A DNA stretch of 64,000 nucleotides from Candidatus Magnetocorallium paracelense (GCA_029001845.1 JAREWP010000043.1:1-64000), one strand, 5' to 3'. Positions 42,913 to 52,726 are shown, numbered from the stretch's first letter. Made by a program: numbers and translations. The notes: generated by a model from the sequence alone, not told the origin.

Positions 42913-45900
42913 ATGATAAAGAAAATCCGTAATTACAAATTTGAGATTATCTATATATGCTTCCTTTTTTTATTCCTTTCTCCTATCAACCCGCCTGAAG
43001 CTTCCGAACACTCCTACACCATACAAACAGGCGCATACAAACAGCTTAATTCAGCCCAAAACGGTTTCGCCATTCTTCTGGGTTATTTTGATGAAGACCA
43101 ACTCGATCATTTGAGAATTGAGATGGCAGGGGATTATTATAAAGTACGCATCGGTCTGGCAGATGAGAGAGAATCATTGGAAGCTCTCCTGGCGGATGTG
43201 AGCTATATCTTTCCGGAAGCCATCATTGTCAAGATATCCGGAAAAGAAAAGATTCTGGAAGAGGTCACGCCGGAAACAGAGGCGTCATCCTCGGATAGAG
43301 AGGACTTTTCCCGGACAGAGACTCCTTCGCCGGAAGAAAGCAGCCGCGATGATGAGAAAATGCCGACCGTTGAGGCAGGTGAAGTAACCAATGTCAGTGC
43401 CGATGGTATTGATGAAAAACATGGTGAAACAGAGATAAGCGACATCGGTTTATTAAATAAAAAAGAGAATAACGAAACCTCCGGTAACAATGCCGGCGCC
43501 ACTGAAACTTTTCAAAACGGTCTTTTCTACACCATTCAGGCCGGCACTTTCAGGCAGCAGGATTCTGCAGTAAAAGCATTCAAATCACTATCCGATCACC
43601 TTGGTAAGACACCCTATGAAGACCTGAGAATAGTAAGCACAGGGAGTTCCTTTGCCCTGCGATTAGGCAAAGCCGATGACAAAAACGTTTTGAATGAGAT
43701 GCTTGTAAATGTCAGGGGAGATATACCGGATGCTTTCATTGTTAAAAGTAACGGAAGAGGCCGTATTTATGAGACCGGATCCAACAGTATTCAAAGTACT
43801 CCCCTATCACTTACCGCTGAAGTTCTCGAAACAGAAGGTAAAACGGAAAGCCCGGCATCCGGCGTAAACGAAGAAGCGCCGGAGAAAGAAAAAGCCCTTA
43901 AAACCATTGAGGCGCTATCGACTGACATGTTGAAATCAGATATTCCCTTAAAATCGAATCAGCTATCTGACAGGTCCGAGGAAACAACTTTGCCTGTTAC
44001 CGGCGGAGCCAAGACAGCAACGGAGGTAACCAATATCGTCATACCCGAGGAAAAGGATAATAATATAACTGCCACACAAAGTGGTGCTACAGGTGTCACA
44101 GAGACTTTAGGGGGCGGTCTTTTTTATACAATACAAGCCGGTACATTCACAAAGCAGGCTTCCGCGAAAAAAGCGTTTCACTCATTATCGGATTATCTTA
44201 AAAAGACGGCCTTTGAGGACCTGAGAGTCGTAGGTACTGGAGGTTCTTATGCCTTACGATTAAGCAAAGCGGCTGACAGGAGTGCATTGGAAGAGATGCT
44301 GGGAAATGTCAGGGGAAAGATACCTGACGCCCTGATCGTCAGGAGCAATGGAAAAGGAAAAGTTTATGAAACAGCCTCCAACAGGGTTCAAAAAACTCTT
44401 CAATCGCTCGCCGGTGAAACATCTGAAATTGATGACAATCGCGGGAATATGGGTTCCGACACAATTAAAGGGACCACTCCGGAAGAAGTAAGCAATTTGT
44501 CAAATGAAGAGACGCCCTTAGAACCGGTTACATCCGGTATGATCTCCGAATCTGACCTGACATCCGAAAAGTCCGAGAATATTCCCCCCCCGGTTGAAGA
44601 TATACTCCTGTCTTCACAAACTGCGCCCGGAATCAACGAGAGTATTTCCAATAATAATAACACCATCCCTAAGAGTAAAACAGAAACAGCAAAAAATGAG
44701 TTTGAAGGTACTATTAATAACAATGGAGAGAGCCCGAACAGCAACGATACAGGCCACAAGGAAGGCAACGGATTGTCCGGCATATGGAATAAAGTTAAGC
44801 TTTATAATTACAATTACTTCCTATTCATTTCATCTTTGGTTGTACCGGTGCTGTTACTACTGTATTTGAGACGACGACGGGGTGCAACGGCAGACCGGGA
44901 AGTCCGACAAATTAACGACAGCTTTGTACAGCAGGAATGCAGAGACGCCGACGCAGACCTCCTAACGGAGGGTGTTTCGGATAAGAGCGGTAATAACGGC
45001 TTTCATGTCGCCGAAGAAGATCATCGTGACAATAACAGAAACGGACATGAAGATAATGTTAAAGAAAACTTAGAACAAAGCAGAAGTGACGAATTTGTTC
45101 CGATAACCACAAATGAGTATCATGACGACAATGGGAACGGTTTTTCGAATTCACTTTCAGAGGAACTTCACGAGGAAAAGGGAAATGTTGCGGCTCTGTT
45201 GTCCCCGGATGAGCATCATGAAAATGATGATAACGGTTTTGCAGACGCCTTTATGGAGAAACATCATGAAGAAAAGAGTGACCTGTTGACAATGTCAAAT
45301 ACAGATGAGTCCTGTCACGACAATGGCAACGGCAATGGCTCTTCAGACTTGCAAGTAGAGGAATCTCAGGCAGAAGAGAGCAACAGTACGGCTCTGTTAA
45401 CATCAGAGGCCCATCGTAACGATAAAGACAATGTCTATTCCGATTCGTTTTTGGAGGAGTTTGAAGAAAAAGAAAGCGGAGTAACGGCTCTACTTGTATC
45501 GGATGAACATCGGGGAGACAAAGATGGCGGTTATCCGGATTCGCTTTTAACGGGACATTCGGAAGATGAGAGCAACGAACCTTATATCTTAATTGATGAT
45601 GAGCAGCGTAGTGATAATAATAACGGAGGTAACGGCTTCTCTGCGCATGGTCATAACAATGGCGGCAATAACGGACACGATGAATCCTCCCCTGAGGAGC
45701 AAGCGGACGAAAAAAGAAACGGAAGCTCCGCCACGACTGCCGAGGAGCACATGGAGGCAGTTGAAGAGAGTTCAACAGCCGTAAATAATGAGCAGCAGGA
45801 CAATCGTAACGAGGATGTTTCCACTGACATCGTAGGGGATGAAGACTTTTACTGTAGAGAACCGGGCTCCCTTTCCAATGAAATTAAGCCGATCATAATG

Positions 45901-46524
45901 AGAAATAAAGGTGAACTCTCCTCTATTGAAGGTAATATTCTAAGCAACTCCAATAACAAACAAGTTAAAACCATCCTCGTTACGAGCAGCAGCAGAGGAG
46001 AGGGGAAAACTTTTTCCGCCGTAAGCCTTGCCTACTCACTTTCAAAAATGGCGAATACAAAGGTTGTACTGGTAGACGGTAACCTCCATACACCTAAAAT
46101 CCATGAACTCTTTAACATAGACGTCTCTCCCGGATTGTCCGATCTCTGCCTGAACGGCGCCAATGGCTATGAAGTTTTTAGAGAGACGGAATTCGAAAAT
46201 CTCTCTGTACTGCCTCGCGGTAAGAGGATTGACAATACTCTGGAAGTATTCAGGGGGCAATCCTTCAGAGAAAAACTCAGGCAATTAAAAAACCAATACG
46301 ATTATGTCATTGTTGACGGCCACTCCGTGCTCGAGTCTTCCGACACATCAATGATCGCGAAATTTTTCGATGGTATCATTTTGGTAGTGGAGTGTGAAAA
46401 GACCAAATGGCAGGTTGTTAATCTTGTAAAAGAGAAAATCACAAACACAGGAGGCGAATTTCTCGGAGTCGTTTTAAATAAGAGAAAATACTATATTCCA
46501 AAGATACTCTATGGGAAGATATAA
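42913..46524 (+). CDS. SPOR-domain/transmembrane/BY-kinase-like fusion protein (1203 aa)
   Basis: The layout is an N-terminal membrane signal (residues 8-30), SPOR-like repeats at about 33-105, 203-275 and 402-475 (SYTIQTGAYKQLNSAQ, FYTIQAGTFRQQDSAV, FYTIQAGTFTKQASAK) joined by Ser/Glu-rich linkers, and one hydrophobic helix at about 632-652. A 350-residue Asp/Glu/Asn/His-rich linker with degenerate repeats follows, then a P-loop domain from about 1017. That domain has ILVTSSSRGEGKTFSAVSLA (Walker A), VLVDGNLHTPKI (Walker A', Asn in place of the second Asp) and YDYVIVDGHSV (Walker B), as in bacterial tyrosine kinases. SPOR domains bind denuded septal peptidoglycan; BY-kinases control polysaccharide length. 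The C-terminus has KRKYYIPKILYGKI, few Tyr. It begins the operon and overlaps wza by 14 bases. Confidence 0.8.
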   Translation: MIKKIRNYKFEIIYICFLFLFLSPINPPEASEHSYTIQTGAYKQLNSAQNGFAILLGYFDEDQLDHLRIEMAGDYYKVRIGLADERESLEALLADVSYIFPEAIIVKISGKEKILEEVTPETEASSSDREDFSRTETPSPEESSRDDEKMPTVEAGEVTNVSADGIDEKHGETEISDIGLLNKKENNETSGNNAGATETFQNGLFYTIQAGTFRQQDSAVKAFKSLSDHLGKTPYEDLRIVSTGSSFALRLGKADDKNVLNEMLVNVRGDIPDAFIVKSNGRGRIYETGSNSIQSTPLSLTAEVLETEGKTESPASGVNEEAPEKEKALKTIEALSTDMLKSDIPLKSNQLSDRSEETTLPVTGGAKTATEVTNIVIPEEKDNNITATQSGATGVTETLGGGLFYTIQAGTFTKQASAKKAFHSLSDYLKKTAFEDLRVVGTGGSYALRLSKAADRSALEEMLGNVRGKIPDALIVRSNGKGKVYETASNRVQKTLQSLAGETSEIDDNRGNMGSDTIKGTTPEEVSNLSNEETPLEPVTSGMISESDLTSEKSENIPPPVEDILLSSQTAPGINESISNNNNTIPKSKTETAKNEFEGTINNNGESPNSNDTGHKEGNGLSGIWNKVKLYNYNYFLFISSLVVPVLLLLYLRRRRGATADREVRQINDSFVQQECRDADADLLTEGVSDKSGNNGFHVAEEDHRDNNRNGHEDNVKENLEQSRSDEFVPITTNEYHDDNGNGFSNSLSEELHEEKGNVAALLSPDEHHENDDNGFADAFMEKHHEEKSDLLTMSNTDESCHDNGNGNGSSDLQVEESQAEESNSTALLTSEAHRNDKDNVYSDSFLEEFEEKESGVTALLVSDEHRGDKDGGYPDSLLTGHSEDESNEPYILIDDEQRSDNNNGGNGFSAHGHNNGGNNGHDESSPEEQADEKRNGSSATTAEEHMEAVEESSTAVNNEQQDNRNEDVSTDIVGDEDFYCREPGSLSNEIKPIIMRNKGELSSIEGNILSNSNNKQVKTILVTSSSRGEGKTFSAVSLAYSLSKMANTKVVLVDGNLHTPKIHELFNIDVSPGLSDLCLNGANGYEVFRETEFENLSVLPRGKRIDNTLEVFRGQSFREKLRQLKNQYDYVIVDGHSVLESSDTSMIAKFFDGIILVVECEKTKWQVVNLVKEKITNTGGEFLGVVLNKRKYYIPKILYGKI

Positions 46525-47554
46525 TTTAGTTGTATTGTTTTTACTGCCTGTTTTTCTTTTTGGCTGCGGAGGCAAAGAAGGCTTACTTACCGGTGAAGAA
46601 ACAGTAATAGAAAGAGGAGGATTCTCTACAGACCAGGAGGGGCAGACCTATGACATCTTTCCCAAATATCATATATCTCCCGGTGATATCCTTGATGTTC
46701 TCTACCAAATAAAAACATGGATCAAAAAAGATAAATTCACCGTTGCCGTGGATCATACCATATCCGTGAAATTTCCCAACTCCCCCGGCTTAAACGAAAC
46801 ACAGAGAATACGTCCTGACGGGACCATTTCACTTCCTTATCTTGGCAGTGTCTACGTGATCGATCGGACCCTCGACGATTTGGCCGATTATCTGAAAATA
46901 CGTTACAAGGAGATACTCAGAGACCCTGAGCTCTATATTGTCGTCCCTGAGTTCCGTTCCCGTATTAAAGAACTGAAAAAAGATTTGCATACCGCGCCCA
47001 GAGGCTTGAGCAGGCTTGTAACCGTTCGACCTGACGGATACGCGACCTTTCCAATGCTCGGCGACGTTTTGGTCTCATCTAAAACCGTTCCCGAAGTTCG
47101 TGAAATATTAAATAAACGATATGACGAAATCCTGCCCGGCCTTCATTGCGACCTCTTTCTCGAAAGACATTCAGGAACTGTTGTGTATGTCGTGGGACAG
47201 GTTTATACCCCTGGAGCGCATAGAATCAGGAAACCCATTACCGTTATAGAGGCTCTTGCTCTGTCAGGAGGATACAGATACAGCGCCAAACTGCAAAGCG
47301 TATTAGTTATCAGAAAACTCAAAGATAAGATCATAGCTACAAAAATAAATGTAAAGAACACGCTTGAGTTAAAAGGAGACGGGAGTCTTTTTTACCTGAA
47401 ACCGGACGATATCGTTTACGTACCAAAAAGAAACATCACCAAACTGGCCGAGATATCGAGAGACATAGCGGATATCGCTTTTTTCAGAGGATGGAGCGTC
47501 GGGTTTAGTTGGGAGTTACATAAAGAACCTACAAAAAGAGCAGACGATAATTAG
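46511..47554 (+). CDS. Wza-type outer-membrane polysaccharide export lipoprotein
   Basis: The 347-residue protein has a lipoprotein signal (LVVLFLLPVFLFGCGG). A Poly_export domain is marked by YHISPGDILDVLYQIKT and RIRPDGTISLPYLGSVYVID, with a second PDGYATFPMLGDVLVSS copy. A SLBB-type segment follows (VYVVGQVYTPGAHRIRKPIT), with VIEALALSGGYRYSA and YLKPDDIVYVPKR. It forms the export channel through the outer membrane. It overlaps the SPOR-kinase gene by 14 bases and lies two bases before wzz. Confidence 0.9.
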   Translation: MGRYNLVVLFLLPVFLFGCGGKEGLLTGEETVIERGGFSTDQEGQTYDIFPKYHISPGDILDVLYQIKTWIKKDKFTVAVDHTISVKFPNSPGLNETQRIRPDGTISLPYLGSVYVIDRTLDDLADYLKIRYKEILRDPELYIVVPEFRSRIKELKKDLHTAPRGLSRLVTVRPDGYATFPMLGDVLVSSKTVPEVREILNKRYDEILPGLHCDLFLERHSGTVVYVVGQVYTPGAHRIRKPITVIEALALSGGYRYSAKLQSVLVIRKLKDKIIATKINVKNTLELKGDGSLFYLKPDDIVYVPKRNITKLAEISRDIADIAFFRGWSVGFSWELHKEPTKRADDN

Positions 47555-47556
47555 AA

Positions 47557-49032
47557 ATGGAAGATCATAAGAGAGAACTTTTCATAATCTTTTTCGCCCA
47601 AAAAGATATTATACTTAAGACAACTCTAATTATCTTCATAGCAACCATTTTAATCGCCTTTTTCTGGCCCCCTGTCTATGTCTCCACAGGTTCGATCATC
47701 GTTAAGGGGAAAAGGCCCGAGAAATCGCCGGAAGCACTGGAGAGAGAAGAGATCCGGCTCTTTCGAATTACAAAGGAAGACCTCTATTCGGAAGTCCAAA
47801 TTCTGACATCTCCCGATGTTATTAAGGCTACAATTGACGAACTTAAAGAGAAAAAACAATATCCCGAGAAGATAGAGAGCTCCTTTACTGACAAGCTACC
47901 TTTTTTAAAGAGAATAAAGTCTCTTTTTGAAACAAAAGAGAAACAAAATAAATACGATCCTGCCATGGATAACGAAATAAAAAAGATAAAAGGTAAACTC
48001 AAGACAGAAATCATCACCGCTTCCAATGTCATCAAAGTAAGCCTTTTTGACAAGTCTCCTGATGACGCCTCCGTCATATTAACCGAATTAATGCGTCAAT
48101 ACATAATCTATCAAATGAAGGTCTACAACCCTGCTGAGGCAGCCAGTTTTTTTTCAGATCAGGTGGAAAAATATAAAAGCGCAATCGAGGATATGGAAGA
48201 TAAACTGGACGATCTTGTGACAGCAACCAAATCGGCGAATCCACAAAAGGAGATCGAAAACAACCTGATCATAAAAAAGGAGCTTGAAACTACTTTAAAT
48301 ACTTTAAGAAGCGAATCGACTGAGAAAAAACTCTTTATTGAAATGTTGGATAAGGCGCTTAATTCAGACGAAATTCACTACTTTTCCTTTATAGAAAACA
48401 ACCTCTCCATAAAGGACCTCAGTAATGCTTTACACAAACTCGTTCTTGAAGAGGGAACGATCAGAAGAAAATTTCATCCTAAAAGCGCAAAGGCAGTGGC
48501 AATAAAGGAACAGGTAGGCAAGACATATGAAGAACTGAAGTCCGAGGTCACATACTATAAAGAGAGTCAGGAAAGCAAGTTATTGACAATAAATGAAAAA
48601 ATCGACAATCTGGAATCGAAGATTAAAGATATTATAGTGAAAAATATTGAGCTCTACAAGCAGCTTACCGAAAGCAGAAGAATCAAACGGGAAACCGAGG
48701 TGTTGAGCTTTTCCTACAAAACTTTCGCTAAAAGAAAAGAGGAAGCCGATCTTAAAATGAATGTAAACCCCGCTATCTCCAATGTCGGTATCCTTAATAG
48801 ACCATTTCCAAACTATGTCTCGGTCTTTCCAAAAAAGAAAACCATGATTCCCCTGGGCCTTATAGCAGGGTTCATTACAGGCTGCAGCCTCGGTTTTCTT
48901 AAGGAGTATTTTGATCACACCTTTAAAAAACCCAATGACGCCGTCAATTATGTCGATCTCCCTGTTATATTCTCTATACCCTCGATGGCAATCGATTTAC
49001 AGGAAGAGGAGAAGAAGCAAATAGCAGGATAG
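47557..49032 (+). CDS. Wzz/GumC-type chain-length determinant, without kinase domain
   Basis: The 491-residue protein has an N-terminal helix (TTLIIFIATILIAFFWPPVY), the Wzz domain (DLYSEVQILTSPDVIKATID), a long periplasmic coiled coil (residues 200-400) and a second transmembrane helix (MIPLGLIAGFITGCSLGFLK) near the C-terminus with VGILNRPFPNYVSVFPKKKT before it, as in GumC/CapA proteins. The cytoplasmic tail is short; there is no fused BY-kinase. The likely kinase partner is the SPOR fusion two genes upstream. Confidence 0.9.
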   Translation: MEDHKRELFIIFFAQKDIILKTTLIIFIATILIAFFWPPVYVSTGSIIVKGKRPEKSPEALEREEIRLFRITKEDLYSEVQILTSPDVIKATIDELKEKKQYPEKIESSFTDKLPFLKRIKSLFETKEKQNKYDPAMDNEIKKIKGKLKTEIITASNVIKVSLFDKSPDDASVILTELMRQYIIYQMKVYNPAEAASFFSDQVEKYKSAIEDMEDKLDDLVTATKSANPQKEIENNLIIKKELETTLNTLRSESTEKKLFIEMLDKALNSDEIHYFSFIENNLSIKDLSNALHKLVLEEGTIRRKFHPKSAKAVAIKEQVGKTYEELKSEVTYYKESQESKLLTINEKIDNLESKIKDIIVKNIELYKQLTESRRIKRETEVLSFSYKTFAKRKEEADLKMNVNPAISNVGILNRPFPNYVSVFPKKKTMIPLGLIAGFITGCSLGFLKEYFDHTFKKPNDAVNYVDLPVIFSIPSMAIDLQEEEKKQIAG

Positions 49033-49035
49033 AGA

Positions 49036-50103
49036 ATGAAAAAAAGTCCTTTCACCTTTGAATACCTTCTTGGCGGCTATTCCAGTTTCTCCACTATTTT
49101 TAACAATGCCTTTAATTTCTCTCTGGCTTTTATTTTCCTTATCATAAGTATCCCAGCCTTTGTAATTGTTTCATTAATTATTAAGCTTCAGGACAGTGGG
49201 AGTATCTTTTATAAGGGACGCAGACTGGGTAAAAATAAAAAAATTTTTTTAATGTATAAATTTCGCACCTTAATACCGGACGCCGAGAATCTGATTGGCG
49301 CCGAACTTTTATCGACAAAACAAAGGTTAGAGACCAAAACAGGAAAATTCCTGAGGGATGCACGACTTGACGAGTTACCGCAGATATTAAATATTCTTAA
49401 GGGAGATATGAACTTCCTCGGCCCCAGACCTGAACGGCCTGCTATATACGAAAAATTCTGTAAGCATATTAAGGGGTATGATAAAAGATTTTCCGTTAAG
49501 CCGGGATTAATAGGCTATTCTCAGCTTTTCACCCCCCACAACACGCCAAAAAGAATTCGAGCAACCATAGATAATCGTTTTATAGACAAAAGACAGCACA
49601 TTCTGGTTGACGTAATTATTATTTTTTATACCATGCTGGTTCTTCTGGGCGTTATCTTGAGAAAGAGTGAAAGGTTAGTCAGGGAGAACATAATCCAGGG
49701 GAAAAAATTTTCCAAAACCGGTTACAAACGTTCTTTCGAAAGAATCGCATTGACTAATGTAAAAGTCTCCATCATCGAAGAAGACGATTCCGGTGAAAAA
49801 GTATCGGGCAATGCCTTTTTGGCCGACATCAACGATGAAGCTTTTCGTATCGTCTCTGAGAAGGAGCTTGATTTGAAGGATAAAGACAATCTTTTTAAGC
49901 TTGAGACCGAACTTTACAGACCTACTGGAATAATAAAGAAAAAGAAAAAAGTCAAAACCGTGTTATGCAGAGGAAACCTTTTTAGAAGGACTGTCACAGA
50001 TGACAATGCGTCATGGTATTCATATGTAATAAACTACACCCCTGTTTCACCGCTAAACTCTTACATGCTTCATCAATACTTTTTAGGTAAAAGCGTTATT
50101 TAA
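49036..50103 (+). CDS. initiating sugar transferase with a C-terminal PilZ-like domain
   Basis: Residues 25-215 are a bacterial sugar transferase (WcaJ/WbaP C-terminal type): a membrane hairpin (FIFLIISIPAFVIVSLIIKL), FYKGRRLGKNKKIFLMYKFRT, FLRDARLDELPQILNILKGD and MNFLGPRPERP (the catalytic DE...P and GPRPE). They transfer a sugar phosphate to undecaprenyl phosphate. Residues 235-355 form an extra domain: KRSFERIALTNVKVSII (RxxxR present), SGNAFLADINDEAF (the [DN]xSxxG motif is altered) and YTPVSPLNSYMLHQYFL. This looks like a PilZ domain, a c-di-GMP receptor. The second motif is degenerate, so binding is uncertain. Confidence 0.8.
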   Translation: MKKSPFTFEYLLGGYSSFSTIFNNAFNFSLAFIFLIISIPAFVIVSLIIKLQDSGSIFYKGRRLGKNKKIFLMYKFRTLIPDAENLIGAELLSTKQRLETKTGKFLRDARLDELPQILNILKGDMNFLGPRPERPAIYEKFCKHIKGYDKRFSVKPGLIGYSQLFTPHNTPKRIRATIDNRFIDKRQHILVDVIIIFYTMLVLLGVILRKSERLVRENIIQGKKFSKTGYKRSFERIALTNVKVSIIEEDDSGEKVSGNAFLADINDEAFRIVSEKELDLKDKDNLFKLETELYRPTGIIKKKKKVKTVLCRGNLFRRTVTDDNASWYSYVINYTPVSPLNSYMLHQYFLGKSVI

Positions 50104-50108
50104 GCAGA

Positions 50109-51518
50109 GTGATTAATTTTTCTTTTTTTCATATCATTTCATTCATTCTTATTGCATTGACAATTGGTCTGCTGACAACACCCTATTATAAACTTGCCGT
50201 AGGCCCTCCCATCGCCATTTTTCTTTTCTCCCTTTTATCAAAATTTCCCCGTTTCGGGTATTATACAGTGATTTTTTTAATCCCCCTTGGCGCCTACAGG
50301 GTGCTGCCTGCAGCGGTGAAGTCACTGAAGATTCACTGGATTATCAGTTTTTGGCTGATCGTTATTATTCTATTCGAAACAGTTATGAAAAAGCACTTTC
50401 CCGAAAAACTGAAGTCGAACCTCTGGTTTTGGATTTCTATCTTTTTTGTCATATCCATGTTATCTGCGACAAAGACAATTTATTACGAAACATCCATCAA
50501 TAACCTGGTTTTATTACTTGTTGCAGTCTCTTTTATTATTATAAATCTCTATTATACTTCTGTCGATGCTTTTAGACGAATCATACCTCTTGTGATTACT
50601 TACAGCATCTGTATAAGCTCTCTTTTATCCATTCTGGGTTATTTTTTTAATATTTCTCTCTTTGCCGAAAAAGTGGAAACAGGCTCTTTCAAACGCGCTA
50701 TAGGAACGACTGTTGATCCGAATATCGCCTCTCTGGTAATTGTTTTCGGCACGCCCTTTCTCTTTCATTGGATAATATACGCGAAAAGAGGCGCCAACCG
50801 ATTGCTGGCTCTGATTTTTTTTATTCTGAATATGATTGCCCTGATAATCACATTCTCAAGGGGTGGAATAATCATTATGTCAATTGCTCTGTTTTTGATT
50901 TTTCTCAATAATATAAGCAAGATCAAGCCTTTATACTTCGGCTTGCTACTCTCGGCAATACTGGTAGCTCTGTTAACTCTTGTGGCGTTCACGCCAACCT
51001 CCTATTGGGAGCGTCTCCATGATATTACAAGCCCTACTAAAGATAAATCGATCGGAAGAAGGGCTTCTTATTTATATGTGGGAATGGAGTCCTTTACAGG
51101 CAATCCTTTATTAGGGGCCGGGCCGGGCTCTTTTAGAGACATATATGCGGAAAGCGAATTTGCTCTTCAATTTACCAGAGAGGGTCAGACTCTTAGACGA
51201 TATGCTCACAACACCTATCTGGAGGTTCTCGTAGGCACCGGCTTTTTGGGACTGGGCGCCTTTCTGTTTCTTATAAGAAGAGGTCTGAAAAATTATAAGA
51301 TTGCACGAAATGTATTCAAAAACAATGGCGATTTTGAGATGTCTTCCATCATCACGTCATACAGGATCGCCTTTATTGCTCTGCTTTTATATTTATTCCT
51401 TTTCAGTGATATTTACCACAAATATTTATTGATGTCTCTCGCCTTGTCACAGGTGGCTCTTAATTTGGCAAAAGAAAGAGAAAGCGGTATGTACGGAAAT
51501 GTTCAAGTTATTAAGTAG
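50109..51518 (+). CDS. O-antigen ligase/polymerase (Wzy-like)
   Basis: The 469-residue protein has about 11-12 hydrophobic segments. A large loop contains DITSPTKDKSIGRRASYLYVG and LLGAGPGSFRDIYAESEFAL, followed by RRYAHNTYLEVLVGTGFLGL, the HNxxLE motif of the Wzy_C/O-antigen ligase family. It polymerises repeat units on the outer side of the inner membrane, or ligates chains. Start is GTG 50109. It overlaps the next gene by 20 bases. Confidence 0.85.
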   Translation: MINFSFFHIISFILIALTIGLLTTPYYKLAVGPPIAIFLFSLLSKFPRFGYYTVIFLIPLGAYRVLPAAVKSLKIHWIISFWLIVIILFETVMKKHFPEKLKSNLWFWISIFFVISMLSATKTIYYETSINNLVLLLVAVSFIIINLYYTSVDAFRRIIPLVITYSICISSLLSILGYFFNISLFAEKVETGSFKRAIGTTVDPNIASLVIVFGTPFLFHWIIYAKRGANRLLALIFFILNMIALIITFSRGGIIIMSIALFLIFLNNISKIKPLYFGLLLSAILVALLTLVAFTPTSYWERLHDITSPTKDKSIGRRASYLYVGMESFTGNPLLGAGPGSFRDIYAESEFALQFTREGQTLRRYAHNTYLEVLVGTGFLGLGAFLFLIRRGLKNYKIARNVFKNNGDFEMSSIITSYRIAFIALLLYLFLFSDIYHKYLLMSLALSQVALNLAKERESGMYGNVQVIK

Positions 51519-52686
51519 TCTGGTATTTGCTCTTTCAGTGATTGTAATCTTTTCGGTTCTGCTCTTTAATCGCATATTTGCAACTTTTTTACAAAGGTTT
51601 TCTAAAAAAGAGCAATTTAACGCCCCCGGTTATTCTATATTCATAAGCATGATAATCGTCGTACATAATGGTGAGAAACTTATAAAAGAAAAAATAGAGA
51701 ACTCCCTTGCTCTTGCATATCCTTCTGATAATTTTGAGATAATCGTCTTTTCCGACGGCTCTGACGACAATACCGAGGAAATCGTTAAATCCTTTGTATC
51801 CGATAATGTTCGCTTTCTCTCATCGAATGAACATATTGGAAAATATAATGGTCTTAACAACTCCCTTACCGCGGCAAAAGGTGAAATAATCGTATTTACA
51901 GACGCTGATGCAATACTCGAGTCCGATGCCCTGGAGAATCTTACAAAACATTTTTCGAATCCCCTGACAGGCGGGGTATGCGGTCACAGGATGATTTCGG
52001 AAGATAATAATAATTTAAAGGAGGCCCAAAAAGGTTATATTGATTTCGATTCCTCCATAAAAATTGAAGAGAGCAAGATAGGCAGCATAACCTCCAATGA
52101 CGGTAAGTTGTTTGCAATCAGAAAATCACTCTATCAGGAGATTCCTCCTGGCGTTACAGACGATATGTTTACTCTTTTAAGTGTTGTTTCGCAAAAGAGA
52201 CGCTTTATATTCGAACCCGATGCAATTGCTTATATCAGACTTCCATCGAGAAACTCAAAACATGAAATCGTGAGACGGAGGAGAATCGTCTCTACAAGCC
52301 TTAAGGGGATTTTTTTTAGAAAAGAGTTGCTCAATCCCTTTAAGTACGGCTCTTTTTCATTAAGGCTCTTTGCCAACAAGGTGTTGAGAAGAGTTTTCCC
52401 CTTCGCACTGATTACTCTCTTCATAAGTACTTTTGTACTCTCTTTTTCATCCCTTCTCTTTGAGTTCCTCATCTGGTTCCAACTGTTTTTTTACATGACA
52501 GCAATTCTTTACAGCCTTATAATACGACATATACCGAATTCCTGTATATTCGGTAGAATCGCTTCATCGATATACTTTTTTTGTATGGCCAACATTGGTA
52601 CTTTTATTGGAGTCATCGATTTCCTCAGAGGAAAGCAGGTGATTAAATGGGCGCCGGTTAAATCCGATAACAGGCAAGATAATTGA
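51499..52686 (+). CDS. membrane GT2 glycosyltransferase
   Basis: The 395-residue protein has an N-terminal hydrophobic anchor (LVFALSVIVIFSVLLFNRIF), then SMIIVVHNGEKLIKEKIENS, EIIVFSDGSDDNTEEIVKSF and EIIVFTDADAILESDALENL (the DxD motif). PPGVTDDMFTLLSVVSQKRR is the acceptor-site EDxxL-like element, and RRRRIVSTSLKG is close to the R/QxxRW box. Three C-terminal membrane helices follow (FALITLFISTFVLSFSSLLF). It is a processive-type or lipid-linked glycosyltransferase in the polysaccharide locus; the sugar is unknown. Confidence 0.85.
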   Translation: MFKLLSSLVFALSVIVIFSVLLFNRIFATFLQRFSKKEQFNAPGYSIFISMIIVVHNGEKLIKEKIENSLALAYPSDNFEIIVFSDGSDDNTEEIVKSFVSDNVRFLSSNEHIGKYNGLNNSLTAAKGEIIVFTDADAILESDALENLTKHFSNPLTGGVCGHRMISEDNNNLKEAQKGYIDFDSSIKIEESKIGSITSNDGKLFAIRKSLYQEIPPGVTDDMFTLLSVVSQKRRFIFEPDAIAYIRLPSRNSKHEIVRRRRIVSTSLKGIFFRKELLNPFKYGSFSLRLFANKVLRRVFPFALITLFISTFVLSFSSLLFEFLIWFQLFFYMTAILYSLIIRHIPNSCIFGRIASSIYFFCMANIGTFIGVIDFLRGKQVIKWAPVKSDNRQDN

Positions 52687-52726
52687 GTCGTATCTAGTGA
52701 AAACATTTATTTAATATGGAGGGATT

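Noticed and set aside
45251-45775. 174-codon open frame on the minus strand under the acidic linker of the SPOR fusion
   Set aside because: It is the antisense of a low-complexity coding region; its Arg/His-rich content has no family features and no ribosome site.
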